A stretch of DNA of 64,000 nt from Fimbriimonas ginsengisoli Gsoil 348 (GTDB taxonomy: Bacteria > Armatimonadota > Fimbriimonadia > Fimbriimonadales > Fimbriimonadaceae), in NCBI GenBank assembly GCA_945881865.1, contig CAMCVK010000001.1, positions 186,001-250,000 of the forward strand. The letters are read 5' to 3'. Positions 42,742-52,921 of this stretch are shown here, piece after piece. The notes beneath the pieces are model-generated. The model made no database searches. It had not been told where the DNA came from and saw only the letters and a program-made list of their open reading frames with translations. The translations under genes and the position numbers were made by a program. How positions within the stretch are numbered: the first letter of the stretch is position 1; every line of letters starts with the position of its first letter.

Positions 42742-44166
42742 CTACCTGAGTTCCGCAGGGTCCCAAACATCGCGCCAAGGAATTGCGACCCGTTCTGGCT
42801 GGGTGATCCGAAATGGTAGCCACACGTAGCGCGAGTCTGCCAGGTCGGCTTCGTTCCACCGGTCGGCCATGAACACATAGTGGCCGGGCCTGGCTCCTGG
42901 CGGACTGAAGACAAAGGTGCTTTGGCTGCGGAACGTGGTTTCTGCACCGCGACCGATTGCCGGATTCCCGAGCACTTTCCATGGCCCAAGCGGGTGGTCG
43001 GCCATGGCGACTTGAGCCGGATTCGGGTTCCAGCCGGTGCAGCCCGATGTGATCACGTAGTACTTCCCTTTGTACTTAAACGGAGCCGGCGCTTCGCGGT
43101 AGCCCCCCACGAACGCTCGCGCCCAGGTTTTGCCTTCGACACTCGGCTCAACATGGCTGAGATAGTCGTCGTTTAGCCGCACGATGTGCATCGTGGCGTT
43201 ATCTTCGCTGGAGTAGAAAGCGTAGGCCGTGCCATCGTCGTCTACAAAAAGGTTCTGATCGCGATAGGTCTTACCGGGGAACGGCTGGTAATCCTTCACA
43301 TGCATAAACGGACCGGTGATGCGATCCGCGATGGCAATCCCGGCGCGTGAGTTTCGATACCCGTTGGCGTCCAAGTGGCTCCACATGACGAATTTTCGGG
43401 TCCGACGGTTGTAGATAACTTTCGGCCGCTCGCACACCCCGTCGTCCTGAAACATCGTCGGGAAGGCCGACTTCTCCATGACGATGCCTTCCGGGCGCCA
43501 ACGAACAAGGTCAGCTGAACTGTACGCCGCGACACCGGTCTTGTTATTGTAGCCATGCGTGCGCTCCTCGCCGAACCAATAGACGCGGCCACCGTGCACC
43601 AGAATGCCACCACTGTGCGCCTGGATCAGGTTCCCATTCACATCCCTCCACCGCTTGCCGGGGTTGATCCGCCCTTGGCGGGCGGGCAAGACCTCTAGAG
43701 CGACCGGCACTGCCCCCTGAGTAACAATCACGGCGTCCGCCCAGTTCGCATGGTCACTCGCCATTCCATCGCCAGTGGAATCGGTTTGCAGCACCAACGT
43801 GCGAATGCCCGTCAAGTCAACATCAACGGCAACGGCCGGATCGCTGCGGCTGAGAGTCCCACTTTGAAAAATGGTGCGGCCGTCGCCTATGACCCGAAAC
43901 CGAACGCTGCCCGGTCCGTCGGCTGCGGCGTCAACGCCGATCTCCGTGCGAAATCGAGTTGCCGTCCCTTTAAGGTCAACAATCAACTCGGACGGTGCAT
44001 GAGTCCCCCAGCCTTGCGAGTAAGTCTTCCCGCCTATCCGCATGGGCTTGCCAGTAACTGATAGGTTTGCCTGAGAAAGTCCCCACCCTTGGTCGGCGGA
44101 CCGAAGATCGAGGCTCGAGAGAGGAAATGACATTATGGCGAGAGTCATCGCGCAGATCGTCATCAT
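42742..44166 (-). CDS. GH43-like exo-galactanase-type enzyme with NPCBM domain
   Basis: 474 aa from ATG 44166 (or ATG 44163). Signal peptide, then an NPCBM-type carbohydrate-binding domain (about 15-150; 'YSQGWGTHAPSELIVDL', 'GTRTL'-like strand), then a five-bladed propeller. Its first blade reads 'DVNGNLIQAHSGGILVHGGR' and 'YWFGEERTHG', with 'YSSADLVRWRPEG', as in the GH43 group that includes exo-beta-1,3-galactanases. 'QNLFVDDDGTAYAFYSS' and 'GYREAPAPFKYKGKYY' mark later catalytic blades. Last gene of the LacI-led operon; its start overlaps the GH30 stop. Confidence 0.8.
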   Translation of the reverse strand: MMTICAMTLAIMSFPLSSLDLRSADQGWGLSQANLSVTGKPMRIGGKTYSQGWGTHAPSELIVDLKGTATRFRTEIGVDAAADGPGSVRFRVIGDGRTIFQSGTLSRSDPAVAVDVDLTGIRTLVLQTDSTGDGMASDHANWADAVIVTQGAVPVALEVLPARQGRINPGKRWRDVNGNLIQAHSGGILVHGGRVYWFGEERTHGYNNKTGVAAYSSADLVRWRPEGIVMEKSAFPTMFQDDGVCERPKVIYNRRTRKFVMWSHLDANGYRNSRAGIAIADRITGPFMHVKDYQPFPGKTYRDQNLFVDDDGTAYAFYSSEDNATMHIVRLNDDYLSHVEPSVEGKTWARAFVGGYREAPAPFKYKGKYYVITSGCTGWNPNPAQVAMADHPLGPWKVLGNPAIGRGAETTFRSQSTFVFSPPGARPGHYVFMADRWNEADLADSRYVWLPFRITQPERVAIPWRDVWDPAELR

Positions 44167-46061
44167 CGTTTCGGATCGAAAATCATCGTCACGACGGAGC
44201 GTGACGGAATGCGAAAAGGGCCGCGAGCCTTTGGCGCGGCATAGCGCGCTAAGTTGTGTCCGGGGCGGTCGGAGGTGATATAGGCCTGCGTCGTCCAACT
44301 TCCGGGTAAGTCAATCTCGACCACATCGTGGCTCGTCTCGGTGTTTACCAAGACGAGCACTACCCGTCCGGTCTTCGGGTCAATAAAGCCGGTCGGGAGG
44401 ATCCCGGCGACGTCCGCAAACGGACCTTCAAGTTCGATCCGCTTAAATCCTGGCCGAACGAAGCGGGCAAAGTTGCCAAAAGCCCAGAGGGCCTTAGACG
44501 GAATCACCTCACCGTCCGGCTTGTCCAGGTCATCTACGTAGACAAGACCGTCCTTAAAGTCTGCATCACTCACGCCGAGCCACCACTGCCAGGCCGAAGC
44601 CTCGACGACCGTGAGGTCAAGGTGCACCAACCTCGCAAGATTTAGGGCAAGGGTCATCCCCAAGTCTCGGCCCCAACCGCCTTCTCCCCGTGGGCCGCTA
44701 AGTTGGCAGTACTCGGTCATCCACGGCTTCAGTTCCGGTGTTCGGTCCAGTTCCTTTCGGAGGCGAGCGCGGACGGCATGCATGTTTTCTAAGCCATCGG
44801 CCCAGTAGGAGTGGTAGCCAAAGACCGGATCAACTGTCCTCCGCCATGCTGGCTGATCATGGAACAGAGAAGCGTAGGCTCCGTATGGAGCCCCGTACTT
44901 CTTTTCCATCCCCGCATTCAACTCGTATCCCTTCTGGGGAGCGCTGGCTTCAGGCGTCAGTATTCGGACTGAGAGTTTGCGGCGACGAAGCTCTTCTGCA
45001 ATGGCGAGCGTGATGCGAAGGAGGTCCGGATTACTGGCCCGATTCCCTTCCTGCGTTCCAGCGTTCCACTCATAATCGGGCTCATTAATAGGGCTAAGGT
45101 GAGTAAATGGATACCCCTTGTTGATGAAATGCTCTAGAACGCCAGCGAGGTAGCGCGCGTATGCACCTTCTTCCCCACTACGTAAGTTGGTACTACCATT
45201 GGCATCGGTCCCGGTAGTAAAGCCGTTCCGCGTCATTCGCCGGGTGGGGGTGATCGCGTAGGCGATTAGATGCTCCACCCCGTACCGATTTGCGGCCTCT
45301 AGCATCCAGCGTTGACCCGGATTTCGTGAGAAATCGAATTTTCCTTCCCCCGCATCGTACGTGTCCGCAGTCCGAAGAGGAACTGAAATGCTCTCGTGGT
45401 CGATGCCTCCTCCGAGGTTGTGCCGCCACCCGCTGAGCCCGATGCCCGTTTGTCGGTCAAACAACAATCGCGCGATCTCCTTTCGCCGCGCCTCGGGCCA
45501 ACGAATCAACGGTTCAACCGTCCAAGAGTCAGACGCGGCAAAATTATCTATGGTCTGTCGAGACCGATTTAGGAGGGGGCGGAGGGGGCGCATGGCGGAG
45601 AGAGGGGCCGGAACTGCCCCGTTGTGAGAGATTTGCACGTCGAGCCAGCAGGCATGATCGCCGCCGCTACCGTTGAGTCCGTCGTCGGTGACCAGAGTGA
45701 TTTCGCGGGCTCCGGTAAGGTCGATGTTGAATGCTTGGGCGGCTTGCCCGCGCCGGAGCACGGTCGAAGACCAGCGGCGATGGCCATCGACCCAAACTGA
45801 GAAACCAACCGTGCCGGAGCCCGAATCGGCCACGCCAACCGAGCCGACGATGCGCGTGCCGCGACCTCCAAGCTCGTACCGTGCCACCGATGGTGCATGG
45901 CTCCCCACGCCGTGTTCATAGCGTTTACCGTTTACGACCAGTGGCTCCTGGCGGATCGACTGCCGCGGCATCGGTCGAGAAAAACTCTGATGCCAACGCC
46001 CTAAGTTAAGCGCGTCGAGCGGGGTAACGGTTGCAGTGAGGAGGGCGAAAAGCGGGATCAT
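44163..46061 (-). CDS. GH30-family glycosidase with N-terminal NPCBM domain
   Basis: 632 aa. Signal peptide, NPCBM domain (about 18-155; 'YEHGVGSHAPSVARYEL'), then a clan GH-A barrel starting at 'IDNFAASDSWTVEPL'. Acid/base Glu327 is in 'SPINEPDYEW' and nucleophile Glu450 in 'WMTEYCQLSG'. A C-terminal beta domain ('RVVLVLVNTETSHDVVEIDL') is usual in GH30. Related GH30 enzymes include endo-beta-1,6-galactanases, which would suit the GH43 and GH2 neighbours; beta-xylanase/glucuronoxylanase activity is the alternative. Coupled by ATGA overlaps on both sides. Confidence 0.85.
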   Translation of the reverse strand: MIPLFALLTATVTPLDALNLGRWHQSFSRPMPRQSIRQEPLVVNGKRYEHGVGSHAPSVARYELGGRGTRIVGSVGVADSGSGTVGFSVWVDGHRRWSSTVLRRGQAAQAFNIDLTGAREITLVTDDGLNGSGGDHACWLDVQISHNGAVPAPLSAMRPLRPLLNRSRQTIDNFAASDSWTVEPLIRWPEARRKEIARLLFDRQTGIGLSGWRHNLGGGIDHESISVPLRTADTYDAGEGKFDFSRNPGQRWMLEAANRYGVEHLIAYAITPTRRMTRNGFTTGTDANGSTNLRSGEEGAYARYLAGVLEHFINKGYPFTHLSPINEPDYEWNAGTQEGNRASNPDLLRITLAIAEELRRRKLSVRILTPEASAPQKGYELNAGMEKKYGAPYGAYASLFHDQPAWRRTVDPVFGYHSYWADGLENMHAVRARLRKELDRTPELKPWMTEYCQLSGPRGEGGWGRDLGMTLALNLARLVHLDLTVVEASAWQWWLGVSDADFKDGLVYVDDLDKPDGEVIPSKALWAFGNFARFVRPGFKRIELEGPFADVAGILPTGFIDPKTGRVVLVLVNTETSHDVVEIDLPGSWTTQAYITSDRPGHNLARYAAPKARGPFRIPSRSVVTMIFDPKR

Positions 46062-48676
46062 GGTTGGTCAGCGAATATGGCGTCAAGGTCCGCAATCTCG
46101 AGCGATTGCATCGTCGAGAAGTGCTCGGAGGCGAGATAGGCCCGAATTGACGCTTCCAGTTGCGCGGCGGCGGGACGGTTGGGTGTATCGAAGTCAATGA
46201 AGCTAACGAATATTCGGCCTGGTCCCACTTGGGCTTCGAACATCGTTCCCAATTTGTGGTTGCGTTCGTAGCGGTCAATCACCTGTAAGGTGGGGCGAAA
46301 GGATGCAGGCAGTGCATCCAGGACAAGCGATTTTGAGCGTGTGAGGATTTCCCACCAGTGCCATTCGGAGTACCGCTCGGTCGGAAACTGGGCAAAGAGG
46401 GGATGATCCGCCTGGATCAGCGTTCCCATTGTTCCCACCTGTTCCTTGAAGTGAATGGGAGACCAGAATGCTGGAGCAAAGCGACCTGGGATTCCTGCCC
46501 AAGCGCGATCTGGATGAAGGCGCAGCCAAACTTTGCGCCCGGCTTTCAGTGCCGCGCGCACATCTTCGCGGAACCATGCGAACACATCAACGTCTGGTAG
46601 CGGAACGTCCGATGTCTTCGCCGAAAAGATCCAGAGGTCCCAGTGGTTCCGCGAGCCGTCCGAAAGCGTGACGGTCAACCCCACCTTTGCCGGCGTGGCA
46701 ATCGTGCCCAACGGAATCGAGATGGTACCGATCCGATTCTGAGCCCCCGCAACGAGAGAAATATTCGGAAACTGGCCAGAATGGGAACCAAAAGTCCACT
46801 CGCCAGAGACGGTCTTCGCCTCGCCAGAGTGGAAGATCCAGATATCGGCCTCAAGGTTCTCATCGCTGCGCCAAACCCGCTTCGATGTAATCATGAGTGG
46901 CACGGTCGGGGCACAAAACTCAGAGAACTCTGCCCCGGTCACAAAACCCTTGTCCTGCCAGAAGGCGTCCAGCATGCCGATCGTGGCAGTTCCCTGTCCA
47001 GGGAAGTCATTGAGCCCGAGAAGTTGGTAGCCTGCGAGGTCGCGCGTCCGCAAGAGAGTTTCGATTTCTTCCTTGTACAGTGCCGCGCTGAGTCGTCCCG
47101 ATGCAAAGGTGAAATCGTCCGCTTGATCTGCCATGCCACGCGCGGCCAGGTCATGCTGTATCCGACGGAAGTTCCGTGCCTCAAGCACGCCGTCATACGA
47201 ATCGGCGGCGTTCACATTAGGAAACACCGCCCACTCTCCAACTTCGTGAGAGACAACCGGGCGATCGTACGCTGCGGTGCCTTCGTCGCATGTTGTCGTC
47301 GTCGTTGGACTCTCGCGGTCAAAACGCGATCCAACACCAAACCAGGTGCTCCCGCGTAGCGGGCGGTTCTCCGCCCCAGATTTTGCATTGTCAGCCTGAA
47401 CGTAAAAGTCACATTCCGGGCTAAGGTGCGTCCCGTGGCTTGAAAAATTCATTAGGATGTGCGGATACGACACCTTGAGCTTCTGAAGGAGGCCGTCCAC
47501 CTCGGGCTCCGGCCCGTAAAACGCCATTTCATTGCCAAGAGTGAAGAGCACGAACGATGGATGGTGGCCGTAGGTGCGCAGGATGCCTTCTGCCTCTCGG
47601 CCACAAAACTCCAGTAGGTTGGCATCTGACGACAGCGGCCAGTTTCCGGTCCACAGCGGCAATTCAACCTGAAGAAGTACTCCCAGTTCATCGGCCGCGA
47701 CGAAGGCGGCTTCTGGAGGACACCAAGAGTGGAACCGGACATGGTTTAGGCCGTACTCGCATACTTTCCCCATCACCTGGCGCCAACTCTCCGCATCCAT
47801 TGGCGGGAATCCGGTCTTGGGAAATACGCAGCATTCGAGAGTGCCTCGCAGAAAAGTCGGCTGCCCGTTGAGTTTCAAGCAAGCCCCTTCCGCAGCAATA
47901 GTGCGAAAACCGGTAACAAGCGTCTCCTGCTTGGTAGGCGTTTCGATCTCAATCGGGTGAAGGTTCGGACTTGAATCGCTCCATACCACGATTTCGCCTC
48001 TTGGAATTCCCCCGTGGAACTTGCCGTCTCCATCCGCCTGATAGGTCCATTCATTGACGCGGACACTCTGATGCGGTTCGACGTGGCCTGAGACGACAAG
48101 TTCCTCGCTCGAAGGCACCACCCTTATTTGTGTATCGGTTTGTAGAGGGCGCAGCTCAATTCGGCCAATGATGCCGTTCCAGTTCGTTTGGGTCCAGTCC
48201 GTGATGCCATGGCCGATACGTCCGATCGGTATGCGAACCGTATTGTCAACGCAAACGACGATGCGGACTCGCGAGGAAGTAGTTGGCTGAAGAACAAAGC
48301 GATGCGGGACGCTCAGGCTGTCCATTTGCCCGACGCACGTTCCGTCGACCCACACCTCGCTGAACCAATGCACCCGCTCAAGAAATAGCTCAAGGTTTGT
48401 ACCGCGCCAGGCTTCAGGAAGCTCGACTTCGGTTGTGTACCAGGCGGCTCCAACATACTTCACCCGCCGGGAGAGGCCACCAAGGTAATCCTGATCTGGA
48501 TTCGGGATGCCGAGGGCATTGGTGTCAAGCGATCCGGGTAGGACGATGGCCTCCCCATCGAAGCCATGCATCCAAGCGTGTTGCCGACCGGTTCCTTCTG
48601 GATCAAGTCGGCAGTGCCAAGTTCCGGCGAGCGAGAGCGATTGAGACGAGGCGGCGGAAAGAGTTTCGGTAGACAT
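46058..48676 (-). CDS. GH2-family beta-glycosidase
   Basis: 872 aa from ATG 48676 (a TTG at 48709 is also in frame). Sugar-binding jelly roll ('FLERVHWFSEVWVDGTCVG'), immunoglobulin-like domain, then the barrel with acid/base Glu383 in 'FTLGNEMAFYG' and nucleophile Glu478 in 'VVSHEVGEW'. The C-terminal 250 residues are beta-rich and less conserved. No signal peptide is evident, so it may act in the cytoplasm on imported oligosaccharides. Beta-galactosidase or beta-glucuronidase activity is plausible; the sequence alone does not decide. Confidence 0.87.
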   Translation of the reverse strand: MSTETLSAASSQSLSLAGTWHCRLDPEGTGRQHAWMHGFDGEAIVLPGSLDTNALGIPNPDQDYLGGLSRRVKYVGAAWYTTEVELPEAWRGTNLELFLERVHWFSEVWVDGTCVGQMDSLSVPHRFVLQPTTSSRVRIVVCVDNTVRIPIGRIGHGITDWTQTNWNGIIGRIELRPLQTDTQIRVVPSSEELVVSGHVEPHQSVRVNEWTYQADGDGKFHGGIPRGEIVVWSDSSPNLHPIEIETPTKQETLVTGFRTIAAEGACLKLNGQPTFLRGTLECCVFPKTGFPPMDAESWRQVMGKVCEYGLNHVRFHSWCPPEAAFVAADELGVLLQVELPLWTGNWPLSSDANLLEFCGREAEGILRTYGHHPSFVLFTLGNEMAFYGPEPEVDGLLQKLKVSYPHILMNFSSHGTHLSPECDFYVQADNAKSGAENRPLRGSTWFGVGSRFDRESPTTTTTCDEGTAAYDRPVVSHEVGEWAVFPNVNAADSYDGVLEARNFRRIQHDLAARGMADQADDFTFASGRLSAALYKEEIETLLRTRDLAGYQLLGLNDFPGQGTATIGMLDAFWQDKGFVTGAEFSEFCAPTVPLMITSKRVWRSDENLEADIWIFHSGEAKTVSGEWTFGSHSGQFPNISLVAGAQNRIGTISIPLGTIATPAKVGLTVTLSDGSRNHWDLWIFSAKTSDVPLPDVDVFAWFREDVRAALKAGRKVWLRLHPDRAWAGIPGRFAPAFWSPIHFKEQVGTMGTLIQADHPLFAQFPTERYSEWHWWEILTRSKSLVLDALPASFRPTLQVIDRYERNHKLGTMFEAQVGPGRIFVSFIDFDTPNRPAAAQLEASIRAYLASEHFSTMQSLEIADLDAIFADQP

Positions 48677-48701
48677 GGCGGAAATCTTGGGGTGAGAGAA
48701 C

Positions 48702-51700
48702 TTATACAAGGGAAGATCTGAGATCTTGGGCCATTGAGTGGTTTGGATCTCGCTTTAGCACGTCATGAAGTAGCGCAACAGATTCGGTGGTACGCCCCAG
48801 TCCAAGCGCGGCTTGGGCGCGCAAGAAACGAGCGGTGGTGACCTGGCGGGTGTTCAGGTCGTCGTCGAACAGTAACATCGTCGGCAACGACGTAGCGAAG
48901 TAGTCAATTTTAGCTGGGCGCATTTCGAGGTCCTCTGCGTACGCCTCCAAACCGCGCAATAGGTCACCTGCTTCTGCGTCGCGGGCCAATCGCTGGAGGG
49001 CGAGGGCGCGATAGTACGTCATTTCCGAGAATGTCCGAATCGACATTTCCTGAAAGTCGCCGCGAAAGTCGGCGGCGCGGCGATACCAATTCTCAGCCTC
49101 CTCGCGTTCATTTGTCTCCCGAAGAGCGTCGCCCAGGGCAACCCAAAGATCGCTCGCATTCGCCAGCAGGTGACGGGCTTCACCGAGATTTTGAGGCGGC
49201 GCAAGCGCCTTCCGAAGGTGCTCGACGGCTGCGACGGGGCTTGCGGCACGCGCTGAGAGGTAATGAGCTCGCGTGTACTGTCCGAGGGCAACCCCTTCGC
49301 CACCTTCCCAAGGCGTGAAGGTGCGTTGGGCGAGCCGACTTAAGGCCTTCGTGGGTTGGTTCGTTTGATTGTACAGAGAGCAGAGCTCCAGTGTAAGGTC
49401 GTCTCGATGCTCAACCAAATCTTCGCGAGCTTCGAGCACGGCAAGGCGCACCACCGGCTCAACCCCGGTGCGCTTCGCGAGTTGATCGCTCTCATAGACT
49501 AAACGTCCATCGTTCGGACGAGATGCCATAGCACAGGCATAGGCGTCCCGGGCTGCTTCAGCATCATGCCGAATGTTGTGATAAGCAATGCCCAGATTAC
49601 GCCTGGAGAAGGCGTCGTCAGGACGAAGTTCCACTGCAGCTTCCCATTGGGTAATGGCATCTTCATACCGCCGTCGGTCGTAGTAGAAGTTGCCCAACAG
49701 GGCGGAGGCAACACCATCCGAAGGATCAGCAACAAGCGCACGCTCCAGCACAAGCATCTCTTCTAACCGGTTTGGGAAGACGCCGGTCAGTGGTTCAGCA
49801 TCAGACGCACGTCCGCCGCACAACATCCGAACAACCGGATGATCACCGGGGGCAAGGGCAAGTACTGTCGCGCACTCATCGTCAAGCCCGCATGCATCAA
49901 ACTCTAGCGCGAGATCGAGGAAGTTCTGGACGTCTTGCCGCATCGCTGAGCGCCACCGCTCGTCATATGTCGGGTCCAACTGAGCCGCCTCGTAAAGCGC
50001 CCAATGATCCAGCGGATCATAGGCTAAAACAGCTCGGGCGGCTGAAAGGGCGAGCGAAGGTACCTGATTACGACGGTGGAGCATCGCTTCCAAACAGCGG
50101 ATGGAACTTGCATCGCCGAGTGTGAGCGACGCTTCCCGCAAGTATGTCTGGGCTCGCTGAACCTGGTTCGCCCGGATCGCAAGTCTCGCTAACTCAAGGT
50201 TTGCTGCTCCACGCCATGAATAGTTCCAACTCGCCTTGCCAAATGCATTGCGAGCTTCTGCATACCGGGCTTGGAATCGAAGGCTCACCCCGAGGAGGTA
50301 ATGGGCTTCTCCATCGGCGGGATTGGGGTTCCGCGAGGTTAGCCGAGCGATTGCCGAGCGGAAATGTTCCTCCGCCGCCTGCAACAGTCCCCGCCCCAAA
50401 TCACGCCTGCCGAGAGCGACGTGGCAGCGGGCATCTCCCGGATCGCGGCTGAGCGCCTCTTCCCAGTACGGTTCGGGACTGCGAGTTGCATGGCGGTACT
50501 GATCGAGGTGAACACCAATCTGGTAGAGCTCATCCGTGGAGAGCACTTCCGAGGGCGCAGGCGGCTCGGTGGCGGAATCTGGCACGGGCTGAGTCTCGAA
50601 TGTGCGGCGGTCATATGCCACCAGCTCTTCTCCGAACCCGTCCGTCACTGTCACAGCGAGAGGTTCTTCGGTGAAGGTTGCCAAAAACGGCGATTCTGGG
50701 GCTAGATCCAGCAGATGCGACCGTACGCCATTCGCAAACTCGATCCTTACGACGCTTTCGGGGTAGCGAGCGGAAGGGCAGACGCCAACGCGGCAGCCAT
50801 GGATGGAAACTGCGGCGTGGCGGGTCGCGTTGTGTGCGGGACCGATATCCCGGATGGGATACCAGAACTGGCTAAACGTCTTCGTTTCGTAGGGAGCGAG
50901 GAAGGAAAAGTCCGGCTGGTTATCTGTGTAGACCCCCGCCATAAGCTCAACGTAGGGGCCGCCGTCATCGGACAGGTTTCTATCCCACGCGTACCCAAAC
51001 TCGTGGTTACCCCACGTCCACTGTTTCTTCCCTGGAGAAATGTGACGATCGGCGACATGCACGAACCCCGCGTTCGCCGAATGGTCGTACCCGCCGAAGA
51101 ATTCGTAGGCGGTCGAGACGACCATGTATGAAGTCGGAACTGGGATGTTGACATACCAGTCGAGCCGGTTTGGCGCAAGGTCCGAAGAAGGGACAAACTG
51201 GGTCGGTACTTCTCCGATGGGAAGCCCCAATCTGGCGCGCACTCCATACGGCACGCCGTAATACTGGTCACTGCATCCCGGAAATGCCGACACCGCGCGC
51301 TTCGCATGATCGGCTACGAATGCAACATCCGGTGGGAAGAATGACTGGTACTGCTCATGGACACGCGCTGCGACATTTGCCCACCACAAGAAGGTCTGTG
51401 TGAATGGCGTCCTGTTGTAGACACGCGCCTTAAGTTCTATTAGTGTCGAATCGGGCCGAATGCAGACTCCATGCATCCCTCTCATCCGGTTCATCGGCTC
51501 ATGCTCGCTCATCCAGAACGTGCAGCTGCCGTCGGAATGCTCCTCCCGAGACCACGAGCACGGCATGAAGGTGCTGGGGCGATGGTGCTGGGGCCAGTTA
51601 AATTCAACGCCGCCCGAGATCCACGGGCCAGCAAGCCCAACGAGTGCGGGTTTGATCACATTCTGGCGGTAAAAGAAGTCGTACTTAGCCGTTTTGTCAT

Positions 51701-52001
51701 ATCCGATGTGAATGCGCCCACCGATTTCTGGCAGCAGCATCACGTACAGGCTTTCGTTCTCGAGGTGCAATGCCTCATACACCCGGTCTTCCTTAGAAGT
51801 CGCGACCGAATCCACAACCGGGAGCGGATACACTCGCCCACTGCTGCCCTGGTACACGCGTTTCTCCAAGAACATCGGATTCGGGTCGGGCGGGCCGGCC
51901 GGATAGGTCGGAATCACGACCGGTTCTACCCAAGCCTGAAGACCCGATACTACGTCACGCTTGGCGTGAAGATACTTTACAGATGAGACGGAGCTAGACA
52001 T
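48702..52001 (-). CDS. DUF5107 domain + TPR-repeat protein
   Basis: 1099 aa, large and cytoplasmic (no signal peptide). Residues about 20-330 are DUF5107, a galactose-mutarotase-like beta supersandwich ('LLPEIGGRIHIGYDKT', 'GLAGPWISGGVEFNWPQHH', 'TWGNHEFGYAWDRNL'). From about 500 to the end come TPR-like helical repeats ('NPADGEAHYLLGVSLRFQ', 'RRYEDAITQWEAAVELRP', 'DAFSRRNLGIAYHNIRHD'). Such proteins sit in sugar-utilisation operons of several phyla but have no defined reaction. The supersandwich fold suggests binding or epimerising a sugar; the TPR part may build a complex. Starts 3 nt after the second permease gene. Confidence 0.85.
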   Translation of the reverse strand: MSSSVSSVKYLHAKRDVVSGLQAWVEPVVIPTYPAGPPDPNPMFLEKRVYQGSSGRVYPLPVVDSVATSKEDRVYEALHLENESLYVMLLPEIGGRIHIGYDKTAKYDFFYRQNVIKPALVGLAGPWISGGVEFNWPQHHRPSTFMPCSWSREEHSDGSCTFWMSEHEPMNRMRGMHGVCIRPDSTLIELKARVYNRTPFTQTFLWWANVAARVHEQYQSFFPPDVAFVADHAKRAVSAFPGCSDQYYGVPYGVRARLGLPIGEVPTQFVPSSDLAPNRLDWYVNIPVPTSYMVVSTAYEFFGGYDHSANAGFVHVADRHISPGKKQWTWGNHEFGYAWDRNLSDDGGPYVELMAGVYTDNQPDFSFLAPYETKTFSQFWYPIRDIGPAHNATRHAAVSIHGCRVGVCPSARYPESVVRIEFANGVRSHLLDLAPESPFLATFTEEPLAVTVTDGFGEELVAYDRRTFETQPVPDSATEPPAPSEVLSTDELYQIGVHLDQYRHATRSPEPYWEEALSRDPGDARCHVALGRRDLGRGLLQAAEEHFRSAIARLTSRNPNPADGEAHYLLGVSLRFQARYAEARNAFGKASWNYSWRGAANLELARLAIRANQVQRAQTYLREASLTLGDASSIRCLEAMLHRRNQVPSLALSAARAVLAYDPLDHWALYEAAQLDPTYDERWRSAMRQDVQNFLDLALEFDACGLDDECATVLALAPGDHPVVRMLCGGRASDAEPLTGVFPNRLEEMLVLERALVADPSDGVASALLGNFYYDRRRYEDAITQWEAAVELRPDDAFSRRNLGIAYHNIRHDAEAARDAYACAMASRPNDGRLVYESDQLAKRTGVEPVVRLAVLEAREDLVEHRDDLTLELCSLYNQTNQPTKALSRLAQRTFTPWEGGEGVALGQYTRAHYLSARAASPVAAVEHLRKALAPPQNLGEARHLLANASDLWVALGDALRETNEREEAENWYRRAADFRGDFQEMSIRTFSEMTYYRALALQRLARDAEAGDLLRGLEAYAEDLEMRPAKIDYFATSLPTMLLFDDDLNTRQVTTARFLRAQAALGLGRTTESVALLHDVLKRDPNHSMAQDLRSSLV

Positions 52002-52004
52002 AAA

Positions 52005-52919
52005 TTACTTGAGACCGGTTGTAGCAATGCCTTCGATAAACACCCGCTGAGCAAAGAAGAAGACGACAAGCACAGGCAGAATCACGATCAAGGACGCCGC
52101 CATCAAGAGGTTCCAAGGCGTCCCCGTATGCTGGCTTTGGAAGAATTGCAGCCCCATGGAAAGAGTAAAGGTGCGTTGATCTGTGAGGTAGAGTAGCGGC
52201 CCCATAAAGTCGTTCCATGCCCACATAAACGTGAAGAGGGCCACCACCGAGAGAGCAGGGCGCGCGAGCGGCAAGATGACCGCCGAAAAGGTTGTCCACT
52301 CAGACGCGCCGTCAATTTTCGCGGCCTCGGTGAGTTCCATAGGAATTGTTCGAAGAAACTGGCGAAGCAGGAAAATGTTGAACGCGCTACCGAAGAAAGC
52401 CGGTATCCAAAGTGGCCTAAACGTCCCAATCCAGCCGAACTCCTTAAATAGCGCATAGAGCGGAACCATCAGAACTGGGCCTGGCACCATCATCGTCGCC
52501 AACGTCAGAGCAAAAAGAAGGTCACGTCCCCGCCACTCAATCCTGGCAAAGGAGTAGGCAACTAGGGCGTTCGATGTCACTGCACCGATCACAGCCAGGA
52601 TAGTGACAAACAAAGTGTTTTGTCCATAGACCAAAAATGGAGTGTACCCAAGATCTTTGGCGCTATAGCTAAAAGCTTCACTAAAATTGCCCCACTGAAC
52701 CGGATTGGGAATCCACACCGGTGGGTCTGCCATTGTCTGGTCGGTGGGCTTCAGTGCCGTTGACATCATCCAGAGAAGCGGCATCAGAAAGAGGAGCGAG
52801 AGGGCCATCAATGTCGCGTGTGTTGCCAGGATTCGGAACTGGCGACTGCGACGTGCTCGATTCGGACGCCCGGCGCGAACCGGAACCTCAGGGCGGGAGA
52901 CGTTTGGGTCAGCCGTCAT
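52005..52919 (-). CDS. Carbohydrate ABC transporter permease (MalG type)
   Basis: 304 aa with six membrane helices. A basic N-terminal tail, 'MSTALKPTDQTMADPP' before the second helix, and the EAA loop 'EAAKIDGASEWTTFSAVILP' that contacts the ATPase are standard for CUT1 importers. Forms the membrane channel with the upstream permease. No ATP-binding subunit gene is in the operon; a shared MsmK/UgpC-like ATPase elsewhere is expected. Confidence 0.93.
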   Translation of the reverse strand: MTADPNVSRPEVPVRAGRPNRARRSRQFRILATHATLMALSLLFLMPLLWMMSTALKPTDQTMADPPVWIPNPVQWGNFSEAFSYSAKDLGYTPFLVYGQNTLFVTILAVIGAVTSNALVAYSFARIEWRGRDLLFALTLATMMVPGPVLMVPLYALFKEFGWIGTFRPLWIPAFFGSAFNIFLLRQFLRTIPMELTEAAKIDGASEWTTFSAVILPLARPALSVVALFTFMWAWNDFMGPLLYLTDQRTFTLSMGLQFFQSQHTGTPWNLLMAASLIVILPVLVVFFFAQRVFIEGIATTGLK

Positions 52920-52921
52920 TG

